Positions 1 to 11,717 of a stretch of DNA of 64,000 bases are shown piece by piece (the stretch's first letter is position 1; each line of letters opens with the position of its first letter). Source of the DNA: Glebionis coronaria (taxonomy: Eukaryota; Streptophyta; Magnoliopsida; Asterales; Asteraceae); contig CM046876.1 in the NCBI GenBank assembly GCA_025667525.1, forward strand, positions 567,855,469-567,919,468, read 5' to 3'. The position numbers and the translations under genes are program-made. Below the pieces are notes generated by a model that did no database searches, had not been told where the DNA came from, and was given only the letters and a program-made list of their open reading frames with translations.

Positions 1-537
1 GTCATCATTTGACACAACGGTCACTCCTCCCTAAGGGACACAATGAATGGGGCTCACCCAAGAGCTATCGGAAATAGGGTAAATCATTCCTGCGTCAAGG
101 AGTTTAAGGACTTCCTTTTTGATGACATCGTGAATTTTGAGGTTTACCCTTCTTTGTTAGATTGCGGGCTTTTAGTCTTCCTCCATTAAAATTTTGTGGG
201 TACAAAATTTTGGGTCGATACCTTTAATGTCAGATAATTTCCACGCAAATGCCCCTTTGTGAGACTTCAAGACATCGATAAGTGCGATTTTTTCATCATC
301 CGAAAGATCATTCGCAATAATAACCGGCAACTTATCGGCTCCTTCCAAGAATACGTATTCAAGATAAGGAGGAAGATCTTTCAACTCGAGGATTGGTGGT
401 TCCTCGATTGAAGATTTAGGCTCAATACTCATAACCTCCACCGGCGGAGGAAATGGGAAATCGTTTAGAAAATCCTTGATAATCGAAAAATCTTCATCGT
501 CGTCGAGGTCTTCGCTAGAAGTTCGAAGTACATCAAA
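1..537 (-). pseudogene. Element A pol: linker and N-terminal reverse transcriptase, broken, runs off the window
   Basis: The frame is the same as the protease ORF to its right, separated from it only by a TAG at 540..538. It reads through a proline-rich linker into ELKDLPPYLEYVFL, the region that precedes RT in Gypsy polyproteins, and then the first RT block around WVSPIHCVP. In the last 60 codons before the window edge I see three more nonsense codons: a TAA after EED, a TAG-type break about six codons later, and a TAG directly after HCVP where a lysine is usual. This is a decayed RT. Its catalytic YVDD-type box lies outside the window. Confidence 0.8.
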
Positions 538-2013
538 CTATTCCAAAGTAAAACCACCTCCTTCAAATGGAGTGAAAGATGGTGTCGAATTATCAAGAAT
601 TGGATCGAGCATAGTGGGATTGCCACTATTTGCTTCATCGGTAAAACCTAAAATTTCTTGTGAAAATTCTTCGCAAACAACATCGATTAAATCAACATGG
701 TTCATAGTCGCGATAGAATAAACATGAGAAAGTTTGGATTTTTGAGTTGCGTTTATAACAAGTTTCTCGTCGTTGAAGCGTAAGGTGATTTTCCTAGAAT
801 GCACATCAATTACCGCCTTCGACGTATCTAAAAACGAATGACCTAATATGAGAGGAACTTGAGGATCCGTGGGAATATCGGCTACGATAAAGTCTACCGG
901 ATAACAGAACTTTCCCACTTTCACAAAAATGTCTTCGGCCGTTCCACATGCGGGAATTGTAGAATGATCGACCATCTCGATAGACATCTTTGTAGGAGTA
1001 AGATTAGGAATATTGATCAACTTAAATATGTCAAGAGGCATCAAATTGATACTAGCACCAAGATCGGCCAAGGCGTAGCATTCTTCCATATCTTGAATAC
1101 CACACGGAATCAAAAATTTATCGGGGTCACCGACTTTTTGAGGAATGCGGTTAAGATAAACCGATGAACAACTAGACAATTTTTGCAATTTCTCCTTATC
1201 ATTCAACATACTCTTAAAGTTGGCGGCATATCGAGGCATCATGATTAAAGCGTCGACAAAACTTATGTTAAAATGAAAATCATGAAACATCTTAATAAAA
1301 AGATCAAGTTGATATTTGTCACGTTCTTGCAATTTTTCCTTGTGACGTCTCGATGGGTAAGGTAAGAGTGGTGTTGGGTAGGGCATAGGCATAGCCTTTG
1401 GAATCTCGGGTTCCAAACTTGGTAAAGGGTCGACCGTAGGTGTGGTTTGAGAGGTACTTTGTGGGATTGTAATGTGCTCCTTTTCGACCACCACCTCGGG
1501 TTCTTCCTCAATTTCCTCTTCCATAGGAGTGATTGGTTGAGGAGTCGGCTCCTTAAAGGTCTTACCACTATATGTGGTAATCACTTTCATCTCTCCCTTC
1601 GGGTTCGACATGGTGTTGCTAGGAAGACCACCCGAAGTAGAGGTTTTGTTCATCATAATTGCTTCCAAGATATCATTGAGCTTAAAGTCTTGCTTAGTGG
1701 CACTTTGGTCTATCCTTTGTTCAAGCCTAGATTGACTTTGTTCAATTTTGTTGTTTTGACCTCTAATTTGATTTGCAAAATTGTTTTTTAACTCAATTTT
1801 CATGTTGGCATTTTCCCTAGCAAAATTTGCTAATTCCCTTGTGTTTTTAGCCGTTTCCCTAGCTTGACTAGCCAATTGCTCTTTGATATTTTCGAGAATC
1901 TTGTCATTTGCCGTAGCGTAATTCAAAGAGTCATTTGGAACCTCTTTAATGTAAGCTTTTTGAAATCCTTGACTCGGGTTTTGAAAATTACGGTTTTGAT
2001 TTTGGTTTTGCAC
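538..2013 (-). pseudogene. Element A gag C-terminus and retropepsin-like protease
   Basis: An open frame of 491 codons. The first third is Q/N-rich and heptad-like (probable coiled coil at about residues 30 to 115). Next comes a proline-rich linker, and then an aspartic protease domain at about residues 300 to 420, with the active-site motif ALADLGASINLMPL (D-x-G-A, the plant Gypsy variant of DTGA) and the flap and C-terminal motif VPLILGHSFLD. In this family the protease cleaves the Gag-Pol polyprotein inside the particle. The frame is offset from the upstream gag ORF, so a frameshift lies near 2040..2080. The ATG at 2013 is simply the first after that break. A TAG at 540..538 ends it before RT although the frame stays open beyond. 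Confidence 0.82.
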
Positions 2014-2075
2014 TTGATTACTAGCCCCTTGATTCCCATTGTTGTTATTATTACCCTTATAGTTGTTCGATTTCC

Positions 2076-3226
2076 TTAGTAACCAACTTGATTGTTGCGA
2101 TAATTGTTAGCATTTTGATTTGGTGGAAAACCCGGTGGAGTCATTTGATTAGTGCGGGTAACTTGACCGTTTTGGTTATAAGTTCCCGTGGCTGTGTAGG
2201 CACTCGAAGTGTTACCACAGGCAGTAATGCACTCGGAGAAATCATGACCTCCACCACAATAAACACAAGAAACCTCAACCGCTTTAGCCGTAGCGGGAGT
2301 GGGTTGTTCACCAACTTTAAACTCTATCAATAATCCCTTAAGCTTATCAAAAATCTTGTTTTCCAAATTAGCCTCTATTTGGCAAGCATCAATGGTATGT
2401 GACAATGAAGGCGAAGACGAAGCCTTGTTAACACTCGGTTTGCTACGAGGGCTATAAAGTTTGGATCGATTATCAATAATCAACAATGCTTCCTCGACCG
2501 TCTTACACAAAAAATTACCACCCGCGGCGACATTGAGATAATCTCGTTCATGATCGTTCAATCCATTGTAAAACGTGTCAATTTGATGTAAGTCGGAAAA
2601 ACCATGATGAGGACATTCATGAAACATTTCCTTAAACCTATTCCAAGCCGTTGAAAAACTCTCATTGTATTGTTGTGAAAACTTTGAAATCTCGTTTTTC
2701 AAATGCGTAGTCTTAGAGGGCGGGAAAAATTGGTTCACGAACTTTGAAACGAGATCCTTCCACGTCAATATAGAATTGGGTGGATCTTTCTCTAACCAAA
2801 TTTAGCTGGCCCCGCTAAGGAATACGGAAAAAGCATCATCTTAATCACGTCATTTGAGACGTCCTTAAACTTGAAAGTCGACGTAAGACGATTGAAATGG
2901 CGAATGTGGTTATAAGGGTTGTCCTTTTCGTCACCAAGAAACTTGTTGTTTTGGATCATGGACAATAAACCCGTCTTAACCTCAAAATTCTCCGCAAGGA
3001 TAGCGGGAATCACAATCGCTTCTCCATAACCCTCGGTGGGTGCTTGAAGCAACTCCATCATAGTACGATTAGCCATAGAAGTTTCTTGTTCTACGATGGG
3101 TTCGTCAATGGGAGATTCTTCACTAGAAAGGGTTGGCGTTCCTTCCTTTCGGGTTCGACGTTTACGTGCACGTTTTGCTTGGTTACGAGATTGCATAAAC
3201 GTCATGTACAATGTGGGGATGAGCAA
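2076..3226 (-). pseudogene. Element A gag, split by a frameshift
   Basis: Two overlapping-family ORFs form one gag: 3226..2792 (144 aa, basic N-terminus with KRARKRRTRK and the conserved block ANRTMMELLQAPTEGYGEA) and 2768..2076 (capsid core with FVNQFFPPSKTTHLKNEI and HQIDTFYNGL). The break at about 2800 is a T-run one base shorter than in the intact homologue in element F. A zinc knuckle CVYCGGGHDFSEC (C-x2-C-x3-H-x4-C) lies near 2250. A second frameshift follows at about 2080, where the ORF ends just after a Q/N-rich tract. Gag would form the particle and bind genomic RNA; this copy cannot make a full-length protein. Confidence 0.85.
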
Positions 3227-3790
3227 ATAAGATTCTTTTTGGTGTTTTTACTTTTTCCATTTTTTTGTGCTTTTGATTGTTTTTAACTATTTTGGATTTT
3301 TCTTGTGAATTACGTAGACACAAATCTAACAATCTCCCCTCGAATCAATTTCTCGATTAAAGGAGCCTCAAGGAATGAAAACGATCACATTGAGTGAACG
3401 CCTTCGATGACTTTAGAACGTTGGTGGAACACCAAAACGTTCAAGAGGGTTTAATCTTTGAAACCAAGCAAATATATATGATACGTAGATAATACTTCGG
3501 CGGCAAACCCTCGATTAGCCCTTTTTCTCTTAACACGCACAAGCAAGCGGGGGAAACGAGGCGGCGCTAAGCACTTAAGAGCCTTTTTCCCTTAGGTCGT
3601 GAAATACAACCGTCTTATACCCACCTTATAGTTTGTGTTAATTAAAATCAAGCTTCTCGAAAGTAATTACATTTTGCCTTTTTGTTTTGCTTTAGATTCG
3701 AATACAATAACTGAGTGATGAAATCCCAATTAAGGTTGCGTTTTCATGCTTTTGGAGTATTGTGGATTTATTGTGATACGTATACACTAT
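3227..3790 (-). other. Leader of element A, gag-proximal part (noncoding)
   Basis: No ORF. Closely similar to the leader of element F (34235..34800), including the stretch with GAGGCGGCG and the short inverted repeat around GGTTGT/ACAACC or its equivalent. The remaining leader is displaced to 13321..13437 by the insertion of element B. Similarity to F across a noncoding stretch suggests packaging or translation signals, but that is inference. Confidence 0.7.
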
Positions 3791-3795
3791 ATTAA
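3791..3795. repeat. Target-site duplication of element B, left copy (ATTAA)
   Basis: ATTAA directly precedes the left LTR of B. The second copy is 13316..13320, directly after the right LTR. The pair marks B as a single integration event into the leader of A. Confidence 0.85.
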
Positions 3796-4216
3796 TAATA
3801 ACTTGATTTTACTCAGGTTAAAAATTATCGTTGTACCAATCTAATCGAATTGATCTAGGTTCTATGTGACTCTGTTGTTCTTTGGTGGAAACAAATAGTG
3901 TGTCGTTGTAGTATATTAAAATAAAAGTGCAAAACAATTAAAATAAATGACTTAAAAGTAAATCTAAATCTAATTAAAATAAAATGGTGCAAGTATTTAA
4001 AACGTGACGAGAATTTAAAAGGCACTTAAAATAAATGACGCAAACTTAAATCTATCTAAGGCAAACTTAAAATGCAACTAAAACTTAAACAAAGGTAAGG
4101 CTAAAAATAAAGCTAAGGCAAATAAACTTAAAGTGCGACTAATGAAAAAGGCGGGAAAAATAAAGTTTGAAATTAAAAATTAAAAACAAAAACTAAAAAG
4201 AACCTGAATACAGCTC

Positions 4217-4866
4217 ATTCGGAATAATCCTTCGTTCGGAACAATCACTCATTCGGAATGTCACCTTCGTTCGGAATGATTCTTCTTCGCTCGGAATATT
4301 ACCAAAATCCTTGATCCGGAACAAATTATTCTAAATATGTCACTTATCCAAAAAAATCTTTCGTTCGGAACTTTTGCTGATTCAAAACTTCTGATTCGGA
4401 ACTTCCTAAACAAGCTTGGTTCGAAACACTTCCGGATGAAGTTCTTGGTTCAGAACTTTTTGATGTTCCGAATAAACACCCTCTGGTTCAGAACTTTTGA
4501 TCCGGAACTCTTCCGGATGAACTCCTTGATTCGGGACTCTTCCGAGTGAACTGGCTTGATTCGGAAGTCTCGGAAGTTCACTGGTTCGGAAGTTCCTGAT
4601 TCGGAACTCTTCCGAGTGAACAAGAGGTCTTGATTCGGAACTCTTCCGAGTGAAATGTTCCGAATGAAAGAGTATCTTTGCTGGCTCGGAACTTGTTGAT
4701 CCGGAAGATTTGATCTGGAACTTCTTCCGAATGAAGTTTCTGATTCGGAACGTTTCCCAAAGTCTGATTCGGAACTCTCGTTCGGAACTTCTTGACTCGG
4801 AAGTTTCTGGTCTTGGGATCCTTGGATCGGAAGTTTTCCTTGTGAACAAAGAGTTGATCCGGAACT
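4217..4866. repeat. TTCGGAA/TTCCGAA motif array in the element B 3' LTR
   Basis: Dozens of copies of TTCGGAA-type heptamers (variants TCCGGAA, TTCCGAA) at irregular spacing of about 12 to 30 bp. Many occur as back-to-back pairs such as CGGAACTCTTCCG, which could form small hairpins. Each motif carries a CG in otherwise CG-poor DNA. The array ends at a flank reading GGAACTT..CTGGGAA..ACAGTAAC, which is also found beside the array of Copia element E. Confidence 0.85.
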
Positions 4867-5313
4867 TACCTGGGAATCACAGTAACAGAAACAAACACCC
4901 CCGAAGAACAGGGAAATACAGTAACACGAATCTAATAACAATTTAACCAAAAATCAAACATAAGATTAAACCAAACTAATAACAAAACATCCAATAATCA
5001 TAAACAAACTATCCAAATCAATAAAACTAACAAATCTAACCACAATAATCAAAACCCACTTTGATCAAAATAGGAACATGAACATGAACACAAACATAAA
5101 CATAAAAATCAAAGATTAAGAAAGGTAGATAGGAGATTAACAAGATAAAATAAATATTGACAAGAATTAAATGGAAACTTACTTGAAATTAAAGGAATTT
5201 AAGGTGCAAAACAAGGTAATTAAATTTGACAAGTATTTAAATGACAAGGTAATTAAAAGTGGAAGACTAATTGTCACACTTACCCAACAAAGAAAAATGA
5301 TTAACAACTAATC

Positions 5314-5323
5314 TATATATATA
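5314..5323 (-). promoter_or_regulatory. TATA box of the element B LTR (left copy)
   Basis: TATATATATA followed in sense by GATTAG, about 490 bp inside the LTR from its sense 5' end. The same site is at 12815..12824 in the right LTR. No other TATA-like site in the LTR is as convincing, so transcription probably starts some 30 bp beyond it. Confidence 0.5.
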
Positions 5324-5814
5324 GGGGAGGATTAGGAAGCTTCCTCCCCTCTTTCATTTTCTCTTAATTGCATCATTAGGCCCTTCCTTCTTAATCTCTT
5401 TGTTAATTGCATGCTTAGTCCTTTTCTTCTTATCTTCTTTAGTCTTGGACTTTTAATGACTTTTGGCTCGGGATTTCTTTGAACTCGTCTTTTAATTCTT
5501 CAATAAAGTAGACTTGAGTTCTTCGGCTTTAAGTAAACTTCCGTCTTTTGACTTTTTCTTCGATAAATCTTCAGAATTGGTCTTGGACTTCCGTTCTTTC
5601 TGCACTCTTGACTTCTTGACTTCGTCTTTCATCTTTTTCTTCAATAAAAGCCCGTGAATGCCCGTGTTATCTCCACTTTTCATCTTTTCGTCCTAAATCA
5701 CAACAAAAACACAAACCACACATAATTCCGACGTAAAAGACATAAAATACACGTTTTGGCTCGGTTATTATTGTAATTAAGTGGTAAAAGGGATGGGTGT
5801 TTACACACCTATCA

Positions 5815-5830
5815 AATCCCCTACACTTGA
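5815..5830 (-). other. Polypurine tract of element B (terminal copy)
   Basis: In sense AAGTGTAGGGGATT directly precedes the LTR start TGATAGG. This is the expected plus-strand primer site for reverse transcription. A hairpin-like CATTG...GAGGAC...CAATG lies just upstream in sense (5831..5855). Confidence 0.75.
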
Positions 5831-7441
5831 CCATTGCAATGTCCTCATGCAATGCATTAGTTACAAAGCACGTTTACATTTTTCATCATAATCAATCCAC
5901 ATTGGCCTTTATTAAAGAGATAGAAAACTATAAACATTCAAAGTAAAGAAATCAAAAGCATACCTTGGGTTTTGAAAATGTCATGAATGATCATCATCCT
6001 CAAGTTTTCACTTTCTCCAAACCAAGCTTAAAAACGAGATCATTGTTATTATAAGTTAGTAGACTAACACGAACTCATGTGGGCCAATTATTCACTTAAA
6101 CTCCCTTATTCCTAGGGGTGTCTCTTATATTTTATTATTGTCTTGAATGATCACGAGGATGCATTGTTGACTTATTTCGATAGTTATTTAGGCCGAAAAT
6201 AAAGTGAAGGATTTAATCAATAGTTAGCTAAAGGACAGAATCTTTTAAAACTGCTTCTCGGGACCTCATAAAGTTCATATCTTGGCATAACTCGCTTCGC
6301 GATTTGAGACCTTTCTCGGACCGATATTTGGCAGCGACTTCATATTTCAAACCTTGAGAGACGTTCATGAAATTATGGTCTTCTCTTCATAATGGAATTT
6401 CTTCACTTGAAGTTTTGAGAGATTCATACTTGGACCACGAGTTCCTCATTTTTCTCCAATCTTTATTTTGGACTTTAATATACAACGATCCGCCTCCTTT
6501 TTGACTTGGATCTATTTATCCTCATACCTTGCTAGGGTCTTTTCGGATACACTTCTCCATGACTTTTGGGGAGTTTTTGCTTTTCGTCGTGTGTCTCGAT
6601 CCTTCATATTGATTTTCGATAAATGATTCTTCACATCACTTTGGATCTTTAGCAACAAAATATAGCCCTCATGTCTTGTTAGGACCTTTTTGGACTCGCC
6701 AATCTTCGCGTCCCGCTTCAATAAGTTATGCCTTGGCTATGAACTCTAATCCATACCGAGCAACTTTTAAACGATCTTGGGCTAGAAGCTAAGTAACTTT
6801 TCAAATCGTACAACCTTATTTATTGCAGATAAATATATTAGCAGGCGATGGGAGAATAGGCTCATAATTAACTCACATAAATTCACGAAAGAATACCGAA
6901 CTTATAATTGGCTCTATCATCTCTCGTTCTCCACAGTTTAAAAGCTCAAGGAATGAGACTCGTGGATACTTAGCCTATTAAATCAAAGTTTTGGGTTTTC
7001 GAGTCGCCTATAGGATCTTGCAAACTCTTAGACTTTTTCAAGTTTAGAAATCGCATTTTAAAGTTCCCTTGATAAACGACTCTCTAGGATCAATTATAGG
7101 AACTTGCGAAAAGTTCTTGTTCTTAACCCGTGAGAGTTAAGACTTTCGCGTTTTATAGCTCCCTATATAAAAGCCTAGCAAAACTTAACTTAAACACGTT
7201 AAGGATACTAGCTAGAGTAAACTTAGATAAGTAAACTCGGGTTGAGTCAAAAGATTCACAACGTTTGAAAATTAAAACCACTTTATTAAACATTTATTCT
7301 AATAAGGAAAGAAAATAACTATACAAAGGGAAAAACTAATAGGCCAAAATAGATCAAAAATTTTGAAAAATGTCGAAAAATAGATTTTCCGGTTAAAATG
7401 AGGACAAATACAAGGAAAAGACCACTTAACTTCGATAGAAG

Positions 7442-7480
7442 TCCCCCCTACACTTAACATAAACATTGTCCTCAATGTTT
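7442..7480 (-). other. Internal hairpin plus polypurine module of element B
   Basis: A perfect stem-loop with arms AAACATTG and CAATGTTT and a 4-nt loop (7461..7480) lies immediately upstream in sense of TAAGTGTAGGGGGGA (7457..7442). This repeats the motif of the terminal PPT (AAGTGTAGGGG). Two more PPT-like copies without a clear hairpin lie at 7499..7511 and 7737..7750. Possibly a central polypurine tract; see findings. Confidence 0.55.
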
Positions 7481-8067
7481 AAGCATGTGGGAGTAAACTC
7501 CCCTACACTTAGGACATTGTGCACTTTGTTTAAATCTCGCTATGGAAGAGACAACTAAAGAGATTACTATTTGAATATTGGAAAATATAAAAATAGTGAA
7601 TCGAAAAGAGTTTAGGATAGAACCGGGAAGAAGTGGACACGGAATCATGGGTCGTCAAGAATCATCAAGAGTGGATCATTGAAGCTCGAATCCCTGATTA
7701 AGAAGGGAGAGGAGAGGAAATAGCAAACCAACCGGTCTCCCCTACACTTAGGATAAAGAAAGCTAAAAGATAGATACATGGGTTGCCTCCCAAGAAGCGC
7801 TTGGTTTTTGGTAACCGAGTCGTGAGCCTGACTCGACCTTGATTAGCAGAGGAAGAAGCATGAAAGACATCCACCAGGATCAAAGACATAGTTTTCGTCC
7901 ATCAAATAGCACAAGCTTAAGGCGAACAAGGCAAGCCAAAGAAGAGTAGGCAAGGTTCCCTTAAGCAGCGATGGAGCACGGTGGAAGCAAGGGTGAAGTG
8001 GTGAAAGCAGATTTCCATAAGTTCCAAAGATATTTCCTTTTATTTCATCAGGTGGATACTGAGATGG

Positions 8068-8640
8068 CTACAGAATATCGATACCGGGGTCAAACACCTT
8101 TTCCTTTAAGGGAAAATAGCACTCAGGCTCAGTAGAGTGGGAAGAAGATCCGCGAAGAAGCACAACCTTGTCCGCAGAAGATGGACAAAGAGGTGTCAAA
8201 TCGTATGTGCTGCGGATATTGGTGTCGGCCGGTTTCTTCTCCTTTGAAAGTATGTTCTTCAAATCCAAAGTAGGATCAAGACGATAATCTTCAAAATCAT
8301 AAGGAGGAGCATCACTCTCATGAGGGAAGTAAGTGTTGAGAAACGTAGAGAAGTCTTCCTCAAATGAGTAATCGTCCAAAGTAGGATCGAGTGATGGCGG
8401 AGGATCTTCATCATGTGAAGAATCGCTCGAAAGAGTATCAGCCTCATCAAAATCATCATACGTGGGCAGCTCGGGATACTCGGAAGTAAGGTCATCATAA
8501 TCATCCGAATCTGAGCTAGAATCATCATCATAAGCATCAAAGACCGGTGGAGAATCATAAATGGGTGAAGGTTCTAAATTGGACCGAGAAGCATCCACAT
8601 CATCTTCAAAAAGTGGATTATCAATGGAAGAATCGAATAA
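8068..8640 (-). pseudogene. Element B acidic C-terminal tail ending in FDPGI
   Basis: Open frame of 176 codons from the first ATG (8598), with the same frame open back to about 8640, where a frameshift separates it from the protease frame. The peptide is strongly acidic, with runs such as DDDSSSDSDDYDD, and low in hydrophobic residues. It closes with KVFDPGIDIL and a stop. It replaces the RT expected at this position in an autonomous element. Element F has an unrelated-looking tail that also ends with FDPGI motifs. I know no function for it; an acidic Gag-Pro extension might influence protein contacts or nuclear passage, but this is speculation. Confidence 0.6.
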
Positions 8641-9781
8641 GGATTGTTGTAGACGACAAAATCATCAAGCACATTAATCATATTCACTGATTCTCGGCCT
8701 CCAAATGATTTGCTTGTAAGCTTTCCCATTTAAAACACTTGTGCATCATCCCCGACTCTTAAGATTAACTCACCTTCGGCCACATCCACTAAAGCTCGTC
8801 CGGTTCTCAAGATGGCCGACCAAGTATTAAAGGAATACGAGGGTCCATTTCATAATCAACTACGACAAAATCGACCGGGAAAGTAAATGTGCCAACTTTT
8901 ATGAACACGTCTTCGGCTATACCAACGGGGTAAGCGAGAGTGCGATTTGCAAGTTCAAGAGTCATCTTCGTTGGAGTGAGGTCGGGTAATGATAGTGTTT
9001 TCCAAACACTCAATGGCATCAAATTAATACTGGCCCCGAGATCAGCAAGGGCGGTAAATTCTTCAGTTTTGTTGAAAACGCAAGGCAACACAAAACGACC
9101 GGGATCTCCAAGCTTTTCTGGAAGTTCTTTAAGAATAACTGCAGAGCAGTTTTCATTTAAGCGTGTGTTGGCGAGCTCAATCAACTTTTCCTTCTTGTTA
9201 AGCAATTCCTTAAATGCTTTAACAAATTTAGGCATGTGGACAAGTGCCTCAAGAAAGCTAATGTTGAAGTTCATCTGAGAGATCATCTTCACATAGCGTG
9301 TCACTTCAGAGTCATCCTTGGTTAGCATCTTGGTCTTGCCTAAACGAGAAGGATAAGGGATATTGGGTTTGGGTGGTGAAGGTGCAAGTGTAGTAGGTAA
9401 AGTTTGAGATGTTGAAGGGTCCTTCCTAGGTACATCGTCATGACGAGGCGGAGACGGTAATGGTGCACTAATACTAGGTGTAGGAGGAGTAGGGATAAAT
9501 GGTGGTGGAGGAGGTGTAGATGATGGGGGCGGGATTGGTGGATCGACAATGGTAATTCCACTACGAGTAGTAATAGCACTCACATTTCCTCTCGGATTGG
9601 GGACGGTGTTTGAAGGTAGAGAACTCGAAGTGGAAGGTTGAGCTGCGGGCAAGAAACTAGCAAGCATATTCTTCAAATCATTTGTTTGATTATTGAAGGA
9701 TGATTGGATATTATCTCGAAGCTCGGATCTAATCTCATTTCCTTGCTTGGTGATATCTCCTTTAAGATTGATAATTTGGCT
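8641..9781 (-). pseudogene. Element B protease, in frame with gag, broken
   Basis: Continues the gag frame after a TAG at 9784..9782. Order: proline-rich linker (9580..9340), a conserved helical block with FNISFLEALVHMPKF, and the aspartic protease core with ALADLGASINLMPL and IPLILGRPS. The frame then shifts at about 8812 (TGA at 8809..8807 in the old frame). The C-terminal protease strand is legible in the new frame up to a TAA at 8732..8730 and beyond. The domain order is the same as in elements A and F. At least one nonsense codon and two frameshifts make this copy inactive. Confidence 0.8.
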
Positions 9782-11047
9782 CTACAGATTCTTGATTTGC
9801 TCACCTTGGGTTCTCATGATGGCTTCAACATCGGGATTAATGGGTGGGGTTTGTTGAGCGGGTGGGTGATAAGGATTAGAAACTCTTGGTGGGATTTGGT
9901 TGCTTCTATTGTAGTTGTTGGCGGGGTTTTGGTTTTGAGGAGAAAAACCGGGTGAAAGGTAATTGTTGGATCGGTAACTCAGCAAATTTCTATCCCCTTG
10001 AGGTCGAGCTTGGTAATTTTCCGGTGAATAATTACCATAAGCTGCATACACATTTTCCGGATTTCCTTGTGTCGAAGGACAATCGGTGTATGAGTGAGGA
10101 CCGCCGCATGTTTCACAAGGATTAGCAACCGCTTTAACTTGTTGTTGTTGTTGTTGTTGTTGTTGTTGGTTTGAAGCGAGAAGCGTAATACTTTTGCTCA
10201 TTTCAGTCATCATGCGGGTGAGTTCGGTCATATCAGGGTTTGCTGAGGTGGAAGAAACATTGACTCTCGGGTTGTTCCTTGAAGAAGCAGAGGAATCCCA
10301 GTTTTTGTAGTGAGTAGTCATGTTCTCAATAAGCTCTCTACACTCCTCGGGTCTCCTTTTCATAAATGTGCCACCGGCGGCTGCATTAATCGTATCACGA
10401 TCACGAAAAGTCAATCCGTTGTAGAAAGTGTCTATTAAGGTTACAGGAAGCATGTTGTGGTTTGGACAACGATCAATCAAGACATTATATCTTTCCCAAG
10501 CATCAAAAAGAGATTCATCGGGTTCTTGCATGAAACCGCTGATTTGATTGCGAAGGCTCGTGACCATGGATGGTGGAAAGTAGCGCGACAAAAAGCATTG
10601 AGTCATGTCATCCCAAGTGTGAATTGAATTCTTTGGAAGACGATCAAACCATTTCTCGGCGTGATGTGATAAAGTATGTGGGAAGAGTTGTAGGCGAAGA
10701 ACATCCATTGTGGCACCAGGCAACTTCATGCTTTGGGTGATTGTAATGAACTTGTCGAGGTGTTTGTTGGCATCATCATCAGGCAATCCACGGAATGGGT
10801 TAGTTTGTACTTGCTGAATCATGTGGTGCTTCAACGAAAACTCAGGAGCGTTGATCTGCATCGGCGCAATCGGTCCTCCTCGTCCAAACATGGTAGGTTG
10901 ACAAAGCTCCTCCATGGTCCGAAGATCGGGCTGTGGAAGAACATTGTTGTTATTGTTGAGGTGCGGTGGATTATTGTTGTTGACACCTGACATACTTAAA
11001 TCCTCTTGAGTCTCGGGCTCTTGATAATTAGAAGATCTAGTACGCAT
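9782..11047 (-). pseudogene. Element B gag
   Basis: From ATG 11047 the frame encodes about 420 residues starting MRTRSSNYQEPE. I prefer this start over the ATG at 11104. The upstream 19 codons are a phenylalanine-rich translation of a pyrimidine tract, and a splice-acceptor consensus TTTTCAG lies just before the chosen ATG. Recognisable parts are the capsid core (HAEKWFDRLP, FLSRYFPPSMVTSLRNQI, LIDTFYNGL), a Q10 tract, the zinc knuckle CETCGGPHSYTDC (C-x2-C-x3-H-x4-C) and an N/Y/P-rich tail. It would package the element RNA. The frame is uninterrupted until a TAG at 9784..9782, where the protease should follow in frame. Confidence 0.85.
10139..10168. repeat. TTG/CAA microsatellite inside element B gag
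   Basis: Ten perfect TTG units on the plus strand, encoding the polyglutamine tract of the gag. Confidence 0.95.
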
Positions 11048-11278
11048 ACACCTGAAAATGCAAAAGAAAAAGAAACCAAACACAAAGACAATATATATAC
11101 ACAATAAAGATAAAATCTTTTTGGATTTTTGAAAATTTTAATTTTTATGGATTTTTATCAATTTTTAATTTTTTATGGTTTTTTGAATTTTTTAAGGCAA
11201 GAAAATAACGCTCACAAGTGAACGGATCCCAAAAAGCAACGCGTCTCTCACAGAAAACCGTTAATCTTTACGAAAAGA

Positions 11279-11294
11279 GCCGGCAGCGGCGCCA
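11279..11294 (-). other. Primer binding site of element B (tRNA-Asp type)
   Basis: In sense TGGCGCCGCTGCCGGC, two bases after the 5' LTR. It is complementary to the 3' end typical of plant tRNA-Asp, the primer used by Athila-type elements. Confidence 0.8.
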
Positions 11295-11717
11295 TTTAAT
11301 AACTCGATTTTACTCAGGTTAAAAATTATCGTTGTACCAATCTAATCGAATTGATCTAGGTTCTATGTGACTCTGTTGTTCTTTGGTGGAAACAAATAGT
11401 GTGTCGTTGTAGTATATTAAAATAAAAGTGCAAAACAATTAAAATAAATGACTTAAAAGTAAATCTATATCTAATTAAAATAATATGGTGCAAGTATTTA
11501 AAACGTGACGAGAATTTAAAAGGCACTTAAAATAAATGACGCAAACTTAAATCTATCTAAGGCAAACTTAAAATGCAACTAAAACTTAAACTAAGGTAAG
11601 GCTAAAAATAAAGCTAAGGCAAATAAACTTAAAGTGCGACTAATGAAAAAGGCGGGAAAAATAAAGTTTGAAATTAAAAATTAAAAACAAAAACTAAAAA
11701 GAACCTGAATACAGCTC

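Larger units (their letters stand above)
3796..5814 (-). repeat. Element B 3' LTR
   Basis: A 2019-bp direct repeat of 11297..13315, equal in length and nearly identical. In sense orientation it holds a TATA box (5323..5314), a possible splice donor CAG/GTAAGT near 4869, a long TTCGGAA array (4217..4866) and a distal A/T-rich part. ORFs called in it are translations of the array and I do not regard them as genes. Confidence 0.9.
5815..8067 (-). other. Element B 3' noncoding block (2.25 kb)
   Basis: No convincing ORF between the end of the gag-protease-tail frame and the 3' LTR. Several stretches are recognisably similar to the 3' noncoding block of element F. One example is 6025..6180 against 29325..29480, with the shared phrases AACGAGATCATTG, ATTATAAGTTAGTA and GATCACGAGGAT. 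Conservation of noncoding sequence between elements whose LTRs and coding parts have diverged strongly suggests a cis-acting role. The block also carries internal polypurine copies at 7442..7457, 7499..7511 and 7737..7750. Confidence 0.7.

Noticed and set aside
4406..4950. ORFs of 147 and 166 codons in the element B LTR (and copies at 11907..12451)
   Set aside because: They overlap in different frames over the motif array and repeat its translation; no start context or domain.
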